A stretch of DNA of 64,000 nucleotides from Axinella damicornis. Lineage: Eukaryota; Porifera; Demospongiae; Axinellida; Axinellidae. The position numbers and the translations under genes were made by a program. Positions 10,898-46,252 of the stretch are shown here, in pieces. Under the pieces are notes generated by a model. The model saw only the letters and a program-made list of their open reading frames with translations. It was not told the DNA's origin and did not search any database. The stretch spans positions 13,262,189-13,326,188 of the forward strand of contig OZ007511.1 of NCBI GenBank assembly GCA_963931865.1, given 5' to 3'. Numbering within the stretch: the stretch's first letter is position 1; each line of letters starts with the position of its first letter.

Positions 10898-11275
10898 TTA
10901 CTTCTCCGCGCGCGCATACTGAAAGCGATCGCGCGCTGGAGAAAGCGAAGGGCTAGCTTGTTAGACTACACCTGGTATAGCTCAGCCTCTATATAATGGT
11001 CTCCAGACAGGGAGCGCTGGCTTAGTATCCATCCAGAAAAGGGTTGACTGGAGATGCTTGGGTCTGATTCTTCAGCCAATGCTGGCAGTGTAAACACCGG
11101 AGTCAATGTTATCCATATACCAAAACAAGGGCACCTACTGCCTGTGAGGACACTGACTTCTGCTCTGTGATGGCAAATTTCAGCTCAAACACGTGCCTGT
11201 AGGCTAAAAAAATGACATAAACAAGTAATCAAATACATTTCAAAATGTAACAGGATGTAGGGATACCAGAACGGC

Positions 11276-11448
11276 AAAAAGTAAGGAAACAAGGTAGGGA
11301 TGATCACACAAAACAGTGAAGTATACAATCCCCCCTACAGAGATCTTTTTCCATATACGTGTATAATGAAGAAAGATATGTAGCTAGGGGGGATTGTATA
11401 CTTCACTGTTTTGTGTGATCATCCCTACCTTGTTTCCTTACTTTTTGC
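11276..11448. mobile_element. Long hairpin MITE with about 60-bp arms
   Basis: The arms (AAAAGTAAGGAAACAAGG... and its inverse) are perfectly complementary over about 60 bp, separated by about 50 bp. A degraded half copy lies at about 33330-33430 (GTGATCATCCC becomes GCGATCATCCC). Such arms would fold into a stable RNA hairpin if transcribed. Confidence 0.85.
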
Positions 11449-12780
11449 CTTTTGTGCTGTTAGGTCAGTCTGGAACCGCTGTACGCCCAAAGCAGCAAGT
11501 TTTACTCCTGAATCTTAGATGCTTGGGCTGTAAAGAATGATGAATGAATGAATGAATGAATTTTATTTTTAGGTCTCGTCACATGACAGCAGGCCATAAA
11601 CTTTGACCTATGGGACCACACATGATGTATACTGCTGATTGCGTTGACGTTGCAAATTCAAAGTGGGAAGTGCTGTGGATTTCTAATTGAGTTACGGTCA
11701 ATAGTGTAGTAGTGTACTAGTGTAGTACACAGCACTTTGCTGCATGTGCAGTGGTACCATAACTCAATTAGAAACCAGCAAGTGCACAGCACTTCCCGCT
11801 TTGAATTTGCAAGGTCAACACAACGCACGTATCCATGAAATTAAGCACTTGTGTACTGTTGCACCTTAGAGATACTAGACGAATGCAGAACATTGTGGGG
11901 CGAGCCTGAGCGAGTAGAGTTGTCGAATGTGCATGGAGCAGTTGCATGAGCATGTGTTCCTACATGGAGCAGATGCATGTGCATGACTGTCAGTGCATGT
12001 CATCCGAATGTGACGGAGAGCATAGCATGACTTAAGGACACAGAAGTTATGACACTAAAAGTACACCCATGCACTTCACAGCAACTGCGAATCAGGTTAG
12101 CCGTAGCAGTCTGGTAGGTAGGTCTAGGAGAGCTCTCAGTCTTCATGTTGTCGCCACCGGAGGGCGACTTTCTCATAATTTGTCTGCTGATGCCAGATCT
12201 GTGTCTTGACTGCATGTCACAGTGAGTTAAGTGTTACTGAGCGCAGGCCAGTCAAGTTCCCATCCTCTGGCAATAGCTGAAGCAGCAGTCCAACACACCG
12301 TGATGGTTTATAGCTTAATACAAGTGTAGCTATAATATTATAGCTAACCATTGTCATTGTACAGTTTGCATACATTGTTTGTACGTGATGATGAATTGAT
12401 TTACCTACTCCCTGAGTCTGTACACTTATCCAATAGTAATGAACATGTTTACTCAGACAAGGCAAGCTCACAGATTCTATGGAGTTCAACTTAGTTGAAC
12501 TCCATCCTGACTTCTAAGAATCAACTAGCTACAGAAAGTTGCATTTCTGCATGGTAAAGTAAATTATGTCACCATTAATTATGGCAACTACCCAATTCAC
12601 GAAAATATTATGACACGAAATAATAAAACACGAAAATTTTACTACACGAAAATTTCCAGATATAGTGTCATTCATGATTTTCTGCTTACCGCTACCAACA
12701 TGCAGGGTGAGAAAATGGCCAAATTAGCTATGCATCATTTGAAAGCTAAGCTTTCAGTAGCTATGACATTTTACTAAAAT
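11449..12780. other. Intergenic; one MITE and short repeats only
   Basis: An (AATG)n tract lies near 11530-11555. An imperfect inverted element spans 11641-11826 (ends GCGTTGACGTTGCAAATTC and GAATTTGCAAGGTCAACAC). A 27-nt perfect palindrome centred near 12492 (ATGGAGTTCAACT and its inverse) is present. Near 12600-12660 there is a cluster of CACGAAAATTT phrases, also seen near 55440. No gene is supported. Confidence 0.6.
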
Positions 12781-12781
12781 G

Positions 12782-12876
12782 TGAACAAGAAGCCTCCTGA
12801 GGGTGGTGGTAGGGCGGAACTGGGTTCTGATGTTCCGCCCTACCACGCATACCACCCTCAGGAGGCTTCTTGTTCA
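12782..12876. repeat. Inverted repeat at the 5' edge of a Penelope-like fragment
   Basis: The arms TGAACAAGAAGCCTCCTGAG ... and its inverse flank a short loop. The right arm is part of the element's own coding sequence, so the left arm is an inverted copy of it. This kind of junction is common at truncated ends of Penelope-like elements. Confidence 0.8.
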
Positions 12877-13267
12877 TGTCAAGGACCCCGTCCCCATGGA
12901 GATGACAACTGGTGTGGTGTACCAGATTGGATGCCAGGATTGCACAGCCACCTATGTAGGACAGACAGGGAGATCACTCAACACCAGATTAAAAGAGCAC
13001 AGAGCAGCACTGACGAATGCCCGTCCTGAGCGATCTGCTGTTGCAGAACATGCAATAGACACAGGACAAACCATCGACTGGGGCAACACCCAAGTGAAGG
13101 CAGTCATGCCTTTTTTCTGGCAAAGGTGCACCATGGAGACCTGGCACATGAGAAATCAGCCCAATCCCCTCAACCGGGAGGAAGGCATCCTTCCTCATGT
13201 GTATGATGTACTCATCCGTGAGAACACCCCTCCCCCAACGCGTGCACAGAACAGTCAGCAGCAATAA
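12803..13267 (+). pseudogene. GIY-YIG endonuclease domain of a Penelope-like retroelement (3' fragment)
   Basis: An open frame of 154 residues contains GVVYQIGCQDCTATYVGQTG followed by RSLNTRLKEH. That is the GIY-YIG nuclease core with the Cys pair typical of Penelope-like elements, where it follows the reverse transcriptase. The reverse transcriptase itself is missing; the copy begins at the inverted repeat 12782-12876. The first residues before about position 20 come from that inverted arm and are probably not native. The endonuclease would nick target DNA for reverse transcription at the site. As a truncated copy it is not expected to move itself. Confidence 0.85.
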
Positions 13268-13382
13268 TCTGATTTCCGGTTGCATGCTACCTTTAGGTCA
13301 CGCGTCTCACCAATTTTCTCAGTTTTGTCATTTGTGTAGCTACCTATAAGAGTGTCTGTTGATGTGCTGTATTGTATTACCA

Positions 13383-13425
13383 CTGAAGAAGACCACCGCA
13401 GTGTGGTCGAAACGTTTGGTTGAAA
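13383..13425 (+). ncRNA. Hammerhead-like motif in the Penelope-like 3' region
   Basis: CTGAAGA (fits CUGANGA) is followed by the perfect 6-bp stem GACCAC/GTGGTC and then GAAAC. That is the order of a hammerhead core with stem II, located downstream of the GIY-YIG frame, where Penelope-like elements are known to carry minimal hammerhead motifs. One extra A precedes the stem, and a clear stem III plus cleavage triplet was not found. Activity is therefore uncertain. Confidence 0.45.
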
Positions 13426-13493
13426 AACAAGTTCTTGTTGAACCTCCCGGCTAGTGTAAAAGCTTAAGCAAGTGAAAGATGTCTACTTCACCA

Positions 13494-13633
13494 TAGGGAA
13501 ACTTTTACGTTAGATGTGAATCGGGGGTACCCCTTCGGTGACTTTTGATGGAATCTAAATGAAATTCATGGTCAATTCTTTGATGAATTGCAGGAATATT
13601 TCTTTTGAGGCAAATGACGTAAATCTTTCCCTA
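13494..13633. mobile_element. MITE copy 1, TAGGGAAA termini
   Basis: The ends TAGGGAAACTTTTACGTTA and TGACGTAAATCTTTCCCTA are imperfect inverted repeats. The whole segment is repeated, about 80% alike by eye, at 13672-13809. Confidence 0.7.
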
Positions 13634-13671
13634 GATAAGGTTGGTGGTTGCATATTATATATAGGGAAACT

Positions 13672-13809
13672 TTTACGTTAGATAAGAATCAATAGCAGGG
13701 GTACCCCTTTTGGTGACTCTTGAGGGAAGGCTAAATGAGATTCATAGTCAATTCTTTGAGGAATTGCAGGAATATCCCTTTTGATGCAAATGACGTAAAT
13801 CTTTCCCTG
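13672..13809. mobile_element. MITE copy 2, TAGGGAAA termini
   Basis: This is the second copy of the element at 13494, in the same orientation, 38 bp further on. Its right end is slightly altered (TTTCCCTGG). Either two insertions or a local duplication explains the pair. Confidence 0.7.
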
Positions 13810-14329
13810 GAGAAGGTTACACAGTGTACCTACTTTGGGGCATCTTACGTTCAATGAAAGCACGTAATTCTATCCCATGAGTAACCCAAGGTGTAAATGA
13901 TGTAATTCTTTCCCATGAGTAACCCATGGAAATTTTCCCAAAATGACGTCTTTTATAGCCTACTACAAAGTGATTGATGTGAGTAAGCTAAGCAGTTGCC
14001 GGCTAGTCTAGTGTTGCCAAGTCGCATAATCATCTATGGGCCACAACTACTACCAATGCACTGCAGCACAGTGCGCACGGGGTATGTGCTCTGCAGAGCT
14101 CTAGTTTTCTAACTTTTTGGTTGGGGATTTTATTATTGATGTTTCTAACTCTAACCACCTGTCCTTTTCCACTAGCCTTTTTGTACAGTTTTGTACAGCA
14201 TTAATTGTCACAATCACTGACAGTGCTTCTAAGTAGCTGATTCAAAAATACTGACAAGCAGTAGCAGTCCATGCACCTAGCTACAAACATAGTCTCGCAT
14301 TGTCTCGTGCCCAGGTCAGACGTGTAGTA
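13810..14329. other. Intergenic sequence upstream of cathepsin D
   Basis: No gene or repeat family was recognised, apart from short phrases (GTAACCCA ... CCCATGAGTAACCC) that occur twice near 13870-13930. Confidence 0.5.
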
Positions 14330-14522
14330 CAATACAGTCTGGGCGCGGGCACGAGTCCAGTTGGGCAGACGCGCAGCCTAGCCCGGGCCGCGCCCGCCCC
14401 GCCCATGAATGACGTCTAGCCGCACTACTGCATAGCGCATGCGCAGTATGCTTGAGTTCACACGTTCTGTGCATTGAGCTGTTCACGGTTGGTTGACCAC
14501 ATTTGGTTCGTAAGTTGCGAGA
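14330..14522 (+). promoter_or_regulatory. GC-rich promoter region of the cathepsin D-like gene
   Basis: The region is clearly richer in G+C than its surroundings. It has a GC-box-like run (CGCCCGCCCCGCCC near 14390-14404), a CRE-like TGACGTC near 14409-14416 and a NRF1-like GCGCATGCGCAG near 14436. There is no obvious TATA box. It ends directly at the start codon 14523. This composition is typical of housekeeping promoters. The transcription start was not determined. Confidence 0.5.
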
Positions 14523-38730
<24,208 letters not shown>

Positions 38731-39837
38731 GCCTGTGATATAACCTTGCTGACTGCATGACTTAAACATTGCCTTTGATTTGATCACTTCTGTACATGTG
38801 CTTGTATGTTAGGACTAGCGGCTGCTACACGTTGAGTTTTCTGATGCATTTCACTATGTCAACCAACCATAGCTTGTAGCATCACTATAGGCTTCGATTG
38901 ATTGTGGTAACAGAATAGTAGGTGTCCTAAAACAATAACTTTGTTGCCGAGATACAGTTGTAGACTGCATGCATGCACGTTTTACATTCAGTCCAGGGAC
39001 AAGACTCAGCTGAGCTGTAGGAAACTGTTTTGGGACTTCACAATCAAGAGGCCACAGCTGCTTCAGCAATTGCAATGCTCGTCATGATAAATGAGACTAG
39101 AGTAAGTGTGCATGTCCAGACATTCTTCGCACAGTTGCTTGTAGCTAAAGAAGTTCGCGGAGTGTCCGGGCACCCCTGCCCTTACTCTACGCAGGCATAG
39201 AATGGTGTGCTTCTCAGCAACTGCAAAGGAATATGGTGTCCCAGACACCCGCTCCGTCCGGACACCACTGCACTTGTATAGCTTCCTGTTATTGGTAGCT
39301 AGCTAGGTGGGGACAATTCATGGAGGACTCAGAATAATAGTACAGGGCGTATATAGCTGCTTCTCAGGATCAAGACAGGCCGCGCCCATGCAGTCTGGAT
39401 GTAGCTAAGTACGCCGCGGGGCTTCCGAACTAGCTAGCCGGATATCGCGAGGTCAATTTTCCTAGCTACATGTTGCAAGGGAGAAACCACGATGAGATGC
39501 AGTGGAAGAGCTGCCTGTGAAGAGCTGATTTTTCGGCTACAGAAAAACAGTAGCTACTGTATTTCGCCGAGATTTGCAGCTCGCGTTGTCAAGGTACGAA
39601 GTACGTATAACGTAGCGCTCAACTAGACACGTACGTTGTCAATGGATGCCCAACACTGGCAACAGCCTTGGAAGAAGAAAAGGTGGCACAACATCTTGGA
39701 TGGCTGCTGCTGGCGCGCTCGAGAGCGGTGATCCGGAACGTACCACGCCTCCAATTATTGCGCGGTCACGCGGCCGCGGAGTATCATTGCTTGTCCGCCT
39801 TCAACTTTTTCTGGATCCGGCCGGTATATATGCTATG
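38731..39837. other. Intergenic region between cathepsin D and the deaminase gene
   Basis: No exon was recognised and no polyadenylation signal was assigned. From 39838 the sequence is shared with the second deaminase fragment at 60077, which marks the edge of the duplicated upstream region. Confidence 0.5.
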
Positions 39838-40022
39838 TCCGTACAAACCAGTGTATAGTCGTAGCCACATCAGTGCATCCTTCGCGCGCATGCATGCAGG
39901 CCAGCTTGAGTGTGGCTTCGAAACGATGCAGAAATATAAGGCACGCGCACACACCGCTCATCAGTGTGCAATGGTTCGCCCGAGCATTAATTTCTCCGGG
40001 CAACGAACAAGTTTGTCTAGTA

Positions 40023-43000
40023 ATGAAACTGTACCCTGTGAGCGTTTGTGCGGCCCTGTGCGTAGGACTGGCGCTGGGCCAGCTTCAACCACAGGTCTAC
40101 CGAGGCACTCTTGTCCACTCCAGAGTGCCAGAGCAGATTGAAGTGCTGCAGGATTACCTACTAGGATTCAACCCGAGCGATTCCGGGAGGGTAAGTTCTG
40201 CTACATAGTTGATTTTTAGACATCGTAGTCGTATTGTGGTGGTTTTACAATATTATTATTATCATATCCTTTATAATAGAAACCATCATTATGTTGTTAT
40301 TTTTTGTGTTTTTCTTTTCTTATGCAAATTGAATATACAACCTAAACAGTACATTGCAAGGGAGACACCATCTAGCTATGATTACAGCTAATTCAAGGGT
40401 GTATCCTAGTATGAAGTGCTGTAAGAAATGAAAATACAGAATTAGCATTAACTATTTCAGCAGGTAATATATTGCTGTGGTTCTACTGAAATACTTTGTT
40501 TAATGTTGTTAAGCTGGATGGCGAACTTGAAGGACTCGACAACCTTAATTCTTTGGCGATGAAAGGTTTGATAACTCACTGGATGGGGCCGGGTAGGGAG
40601 AGTTGGCATGCCATCTTAAACCTACTTTTCCTGATTCTCATGGTCAGGTAGCTATAGCTATCCAGCAATAAAATTTTAAGTTTTGTAGTTTCTTTTATTG
40701 CGGGGTGGTTATAGTAACGAATTCATATTATCTTTATACATCCACACACACACACATACACACACACCCATACACACACACATATGCACACAAGATCCTC
40801 TTTGTAGCCCCATCCTCTCAGCTGCAAGCTCTTGCTCAAAGCCATGGCTTTGATATGGACAATGTCATCGCTCTCTCTGACAGGTATGAATCAATACTCA
40901 GCTGGCTACATGATAGGAGTGCGTGTGGGCAGTTCAAAGGTCATGCATGCAGCTAGAAATGGAGCGGGAGACGGCCTGGGAATGAGGCTATAGCCATGCA
41001 GCTAGCTGGCCACCACCCGCATGTATTTTGAGGATGAGCTTTAATAGCTAATGCATGTTTATACTCACGTTCTCATACAAATCATGCATGCACACAAACA
41101 CCTGCATACAGTCAATTCCTAATTCCAGGACTAGTAGACTGCCACATTCATTCAGCACAACTGGAGAATGCTGGCACTGCCTACAACAAAGCATTCTTTG
41201 ACTGGGTGATGCAGGATTTTGGCCCTGTCGAACTCAGATTTGACGCTAATCTGACTTATGCAAGAGAAACGGCATCACTCATGGTGGTATGCAGTTAAAT
41301 GGTCTGAAACAACTTCTATATACCAGACACATGTACCAGTGATTGTCCGGCAGCATGCACTGTTAAAAATGGGGTGCTAGTATATGCCGTACAACACCCC
41401 CGGGCATTTTAGCTCTCCTGGGTTGAAAAAAATGGAAGGTTGTCTTCAGTCTTCAATAACCAGGAGACCTACCCCACGGGTGTTACTTAGCACACCCTAT
41501 TCATAACAGTGTGCAATAATGAGTGCACCAGATGCTGGTAGCACTCTGGCACTGCATGCCTACCCATGCAGGACAGCGCAATGTAGCTGCAATGTTTGCT
41601 AGTCGATGTTATCATGTTCCTTCATATAAGTTAATACACATGCATAGTACCTAGAGTTATTGTTATGAACTCTTGATAGTACGCATTGTGCAGGAAAAGT
41701 GATGGCTATATATTTGTCCAACTGTTTGCATGGCCCTTAGCTAATTCTATTCCAGTAGCATTATGATCATACTGGGTCCTGTCTATTCCAGTAGCATTAT
41801 GATCATACTGGGTCCTGTCTATTTTCTTTACTGTGCCTATCAATTGATGGAGGCTGACTGTCTTGCACGCGGGTGTGTGTTCATTTTTGAAAAATATCAC
41901 AACTTAGTAACTTTTGCATACTTTTACACACAGAGACGCACACTCCAGCATGGGACAACCACCGCCAGCTACAGCGGCCCATTTGCTGTTGAAAGTAGCG
42001 TGGAGTTTGCTAGAGTGATCGGTATGTCCACTACCTCCACTGTCTCATTCCGAGGCTTTAAATATTTCATACTGGAACAGTCTGGGAATGAGGCTATCAT
42101 TCTTCCACACCTCCATTATATGTTATGCACTCACATGCCCAGCTATCCACAGTTCAGGTTGCTGGTGTAAATCAGATACTGTAGCTGCAGATATTTCACA
42201 TGCGTGGCACACATTATTTGAGGGGGAAATTTATACTAGTATACCTAGCTATACGTATGTCTCCGTGAAAATTCGGTACTTCACCCACAACAATTTTCCA
42301 CCATAAATATTCTCTGTTAACCAAAGGGCAATTGTGGGGATTTCAGCTATAGACTTTGCAGCAATTGAAACGGCAGAGGAAGCAATCAACAGAACCCAGA
42401 GGTACTTATTGCAATCTCCACAGTCCACAGTGGTTCACTGTCCTGTAGTGAGTGTATGACACTCCTGCGATTACTATACCTACCAGGTCAAAACGTTGTG
42501 TATTAAAATTATTGCATCTCGGTCACGAACTTTGGCAGATTCTGACTACTTGAGTCTACCTAGCTACTGTGTACTAATAGTGCGGGGACTTATGAGGCAT
42601 ATAAGCTCACTTGAAAGGTAGTCTTCAAAGTCAGTCAGGTTGCCACTCTCACGTTATACATGACATTTCTTCATTCCTGATACAACCAGGATCTCATAAA
42701 CATCGTAGATTGCCACCATATTGGACTATTCGCATGCACCGGCAGCGGAGGTTTGCATTAGGAGGATGATCATTTGGGTATCAAATTTCAAATCCACCAT
42801 CTTCGATTTTCGAACTTTTGTTGGAGCAATCCGCTATTTAATTCCTGCCAATGTTTCTACTGCAGGTGTGATATAACTTGTATTACATTTCGTTAGCTAA
42901 AGTGCATTCCAATGAATTGACGTTATGTCCTTCTTCAGGTTTATTCCACTGGTCAGAGGCTTAGAGGTAAATCTAATATTGCTGAACACAAGATAGAATA

Positions 43001-45723
43001 ATATTATGCATGCGTTTACTGCCTCTCCTTGTGCAGAATCCACTGATACAACCAATGGTGCTCCCCGGTATTCTGAATGGAGCTTCTCCAGCGCTGCAGG
43101 AAGGATTGGGCAGGATTGCCAGGGAGATGAATGTAAACGTTCAGGTGAGTATAGCTGATAGGACTGTTGGCAAAGAGAAACAGCCAGGTAGTGGGACACC
43201 TTTTGGTACCGCTAGGCAGGCAGCTTCACCAGTGCAACTAGTCTAACTAAAATAAATTTAGTCTGGTACAAATCTGACAGTACGTGCCACCACCACTCAC
43301 TGCTGATTTAAGCTCCTTTCACACTCCATCGCTGATTCAGGTTTCTCAACGCATGGTTGATTTGATTATGCCCACTATACACAGCAGCGAAAAATGGATG
43401 ATTAAATAGTACTGTGTTCAAAGGGAGTTGAAAGCAGCAGTCCATGTTGAGCTTGAAGCTCCACAATGCAAGCCCAATGACGAAGCTCAGCTACTATCTG
43501 GTCTGAATGTTGTTATTGGATGATTGAACCTGAGGCAGTGCCACTCGGCCTGTGGAGGAACTGGTTTACCGGCAGTTCTCCTTTCCATGCCCTTGCAGAC
43601 ACATGCAGCTGAGACAGCACCTATAGAAGAAGGAGGTAACCTTACAGTGTTGGGAGAGTGGCAGCGAGTAGGACTTCTTCCCCAGAACCGGGTAACTGCA
43701 TGTGCAGTATAGTTGCAGATATCTCTGGATAGTATTAGCATTTAGTGGCTAGTTAATTCCGGTTACCTTGTTAGCCACTGTAATGGTATACAAAAAAGAA
43801 TTGTGAAAGTAATGGACATCATTTTCCTACCTATACCTGTCTGTCTCTACCCTATATCTATCTATCTATCTCTATCTATCTATCTATCTATCTATCTTAT
43901 GATTCTATCTATCTATCTATTGTACATTACTCATTCAATCAATAGCTAAAGTGATAGAAGCTGTACATTCTTGCTGATTACAGATGCTGGCGGCTCACGG
44001 AGTTAACCTTCGGGACAATGAACTGGAGCTATTCAGGGAGAGAGGACTGGCCATTGCCCACTGTCCTAACTCAAACCTCAAGTAAATGCTTCGAGCAGGG
44101 TTTCATATCGTAATCCACCATTGTGATTTACCACAAACTCTGGCCATCTGCATCAGGCATACGTACCTCACTTAGTCGTACGAGAGGGTCTTCGAATCCT
44201 TTGCCAATGATCATCATCTCAAATAGCTGTACAGCTAGATTGTTCCACTGGACTTCATGCAGATCACTTGTTGCATAGTCACGTATCAGAAAGGGTTGGG
44301 CGTAGCTCCATGTATATGGAACACGCAAGTAGTCATAGATTAAGCTACAAAGCATTCTTGCAGGCAGTCCGTACAGACTGTACTCATGGTACATGACAAT
44401 ATCATTGTTACTGTACTATTGTTACCCACAGCTTCATGAATGGAATCCTAAACGTGAGGAAAGTTCTCGACATGGGAATCAAGATTGGCTTAGGAACAGG
44501 TACACCTCAGACATCCTTCCTGCAATCCTTGATGCGCAACATTCCTATAGTTATAACATTGTGGTACCTTGATTGTTAGTTCTTTCTTTAGCTATTATTG
44601 TGATGATCAACATAAGGCAGCTATAGTTTTGGTAAGTTAAAATAACCATTCAAGTTGAGGTGCCAAACCCTCCTTAGCCTCGTTCGCAGGCTGTGTGGGA
44701 GGCCTTGGAATGAGGCTAAACCCTCCTGTGCTTAAAAAAATTAGCAAATCAGATTGTCTGAGTGAGCAATGCCTACAATCTCTAGTATGTATTGTACTCA
44801 CAGATGTGTCTGCAGGATACTCTCCTTCTATATTCAATGCAATGCGAGTTGCCATCCATGTTTCCAAGGCACTCAGCTTCACTAGTACCGTCAACGCTAC
44901 TAACTACCAACCCCTAACTCACCACGAAGCATTCTACCTGGCCACTCTGGGTGGAGCTCAAGGTCAGCTAGCCAGTTCCCATTCCAGTATCAAATGTCAG
45001 CATACGATATTGTACATCAATGTGTATTCTTGACCTCCAGCACTGGGGCTTGGTGATACAATTGGTAATTTTGAGGTGAGTGCCTAAATGGTTGTATGCA
45101 CTATGTGACTGACAACACAGAGCTGGTAGCTTAGCTATCCAGTACCATCATTCGTATGCACACTGTGACCGACCACACAGCTGGTATCCAATACCATCAT
45201 TCGTATGCACACTGTGACTGCATCATCAGACCACACAGCTGGTATCCAATACCGTCTGCCCTCTTTGCTGTATTCAGGTTGGAAAGCAGTTTGATGCACT
45301 CTTGATCGACACTCGGGCTCCTGACCCATCAAACCCAGCCTTTTACACCTTCCAACAGGACACCTTGGCTGTGAGTCTGATCACTGACTGACACATTGCC
45401 TCACATATAGTGGTACTCATCTGGTCTTAATGTCCGTCCTCTTGTTCGTTACAGGAAATCATTGAAAAGTTTGTCTACCTTAGTAAGTTAACACTGTATA
45501 GCTAGCTACATGTTGTGTATAGCTAGTTGCGGCGAACCTCACATATCCCCTTTGCCTGGTATAGCTATTTGCCTCTTTACTCATTTTGTCAGGTGATGAG
45601 AGAAACATTTTGAGGGTTTTTGTCGCCGGTAGAGATGTGACACCTGCTGTGACACCTGCTGTGAAACCTAAGCACCGGTTGCATGTTCAGCTACCAAGGC
45701 AGTTATGTCGGCTTTGGTGCTGA
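40023..45723 (+). CDS. Guanine-deaminase-like amidohydrolase with a signal peptide (fifteen exons, about 480 aa; frameshifted end)
   Basis: Exons: 40023-40190, 40795-40883, 41112-41286, 41934-42021, about 42322-42401, 42939-42966, 43037-43144, 43599-43691, 43984-44081, 44432-44499, 44804-44962, 45041-45075, 45278-45370, 45455-45482, 45593-45723. The product follows animal guanine deaminase along its length: YRGTLVHS, PGLVDCHIH (metal HxH), TLQHGTTTA, HAAE, AHGVNL, AIAHCPNSNL, IGLGTDVSAGYS (metal Asp), LATLGGAQALGLGDTIGNFE. Unlike the cytosolic enzymes it begins with a signal peptide, MKLYPVSVCAALCVGLALGQ. The usual guanine-binding PRFSLSC segment is replaced by LPGILNGAS, so the substrate is uncertain. 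Exon 5 lacks a clear AG acceptor. The last exon carries a 1-nt deletion relative to 53076-53242, which replaces the hydrophobic C-tail with an early stop. This copy may be decaying. Confidence 0.82.
41761..41823. repeat. 33-bp tandem duplication
   Basis: The phrase CCAGTAGCATTATGATCATA + CTGGGTCCTGTCTATT occurs twice in a row within intron 3 of the deaminase gene. TATGATCATA is itself palindromic. Confidence 0.8.
43857..43920. repeat. (TCTA)n microsatellite
   Basis: An interrupted TCTA/TATC repeat lies in intron 8 of the deaminase gene. Confidence 0.9.
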
Positions 45724-45758
45724 GCATCCTGCAGCTGCTGATCACCACGATCTTCTAG

Positions 45759-45901
45759 CTCTAGTTGTGAACTGATAATTACAAGACTGTATAGTTTAGT
45801 GATGGCTATTATTTTATGCTATCATCAATATTCGAGTTGGCACAGCAAACTTGTGGCATGTAAACTTGTAGCTACTTACGAAGCAGAAGAAATTGTCTTG
45901 A

Positions 45902-45965
<64 letters not shown>

Positions 45966-46252
45966 TGAGGGTAAGGATTCTAATGATACTGTCCTGATTG
46001 CTATCAGGCACTGGCTGTGTTTAGAGATACCACGGTTTGCTGAGATATTAGCTTTAGACTGGTAATTACATGTATACAAGACGATGCATGTGAAGAGCTG
46101 AGTACGTATGTGAAGGTGACTCAACCTTAATTTCTCACTTCTTGGACACAATATAACCTAATGACCTTGGTAGTGTCTGCTTGACATAGCCTCACAAACC
46201 TACCTATACACCAACTTTGCCCAGTTTGCCCCCCTCTATATTCAACGGGTTA
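45759..46252. other. Deaminase 3' region and (GT)n tract
   Basis: The first about 90 bp resemble the sequence after the duplicated last exon at 53243 (TTGTGAACTGA, GAGTTGGCACA.CAAAC), so they are an old 3' untranslated region. A (GT)n run spans about 45905-45957. There is no gene. Confidence 0.7.
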
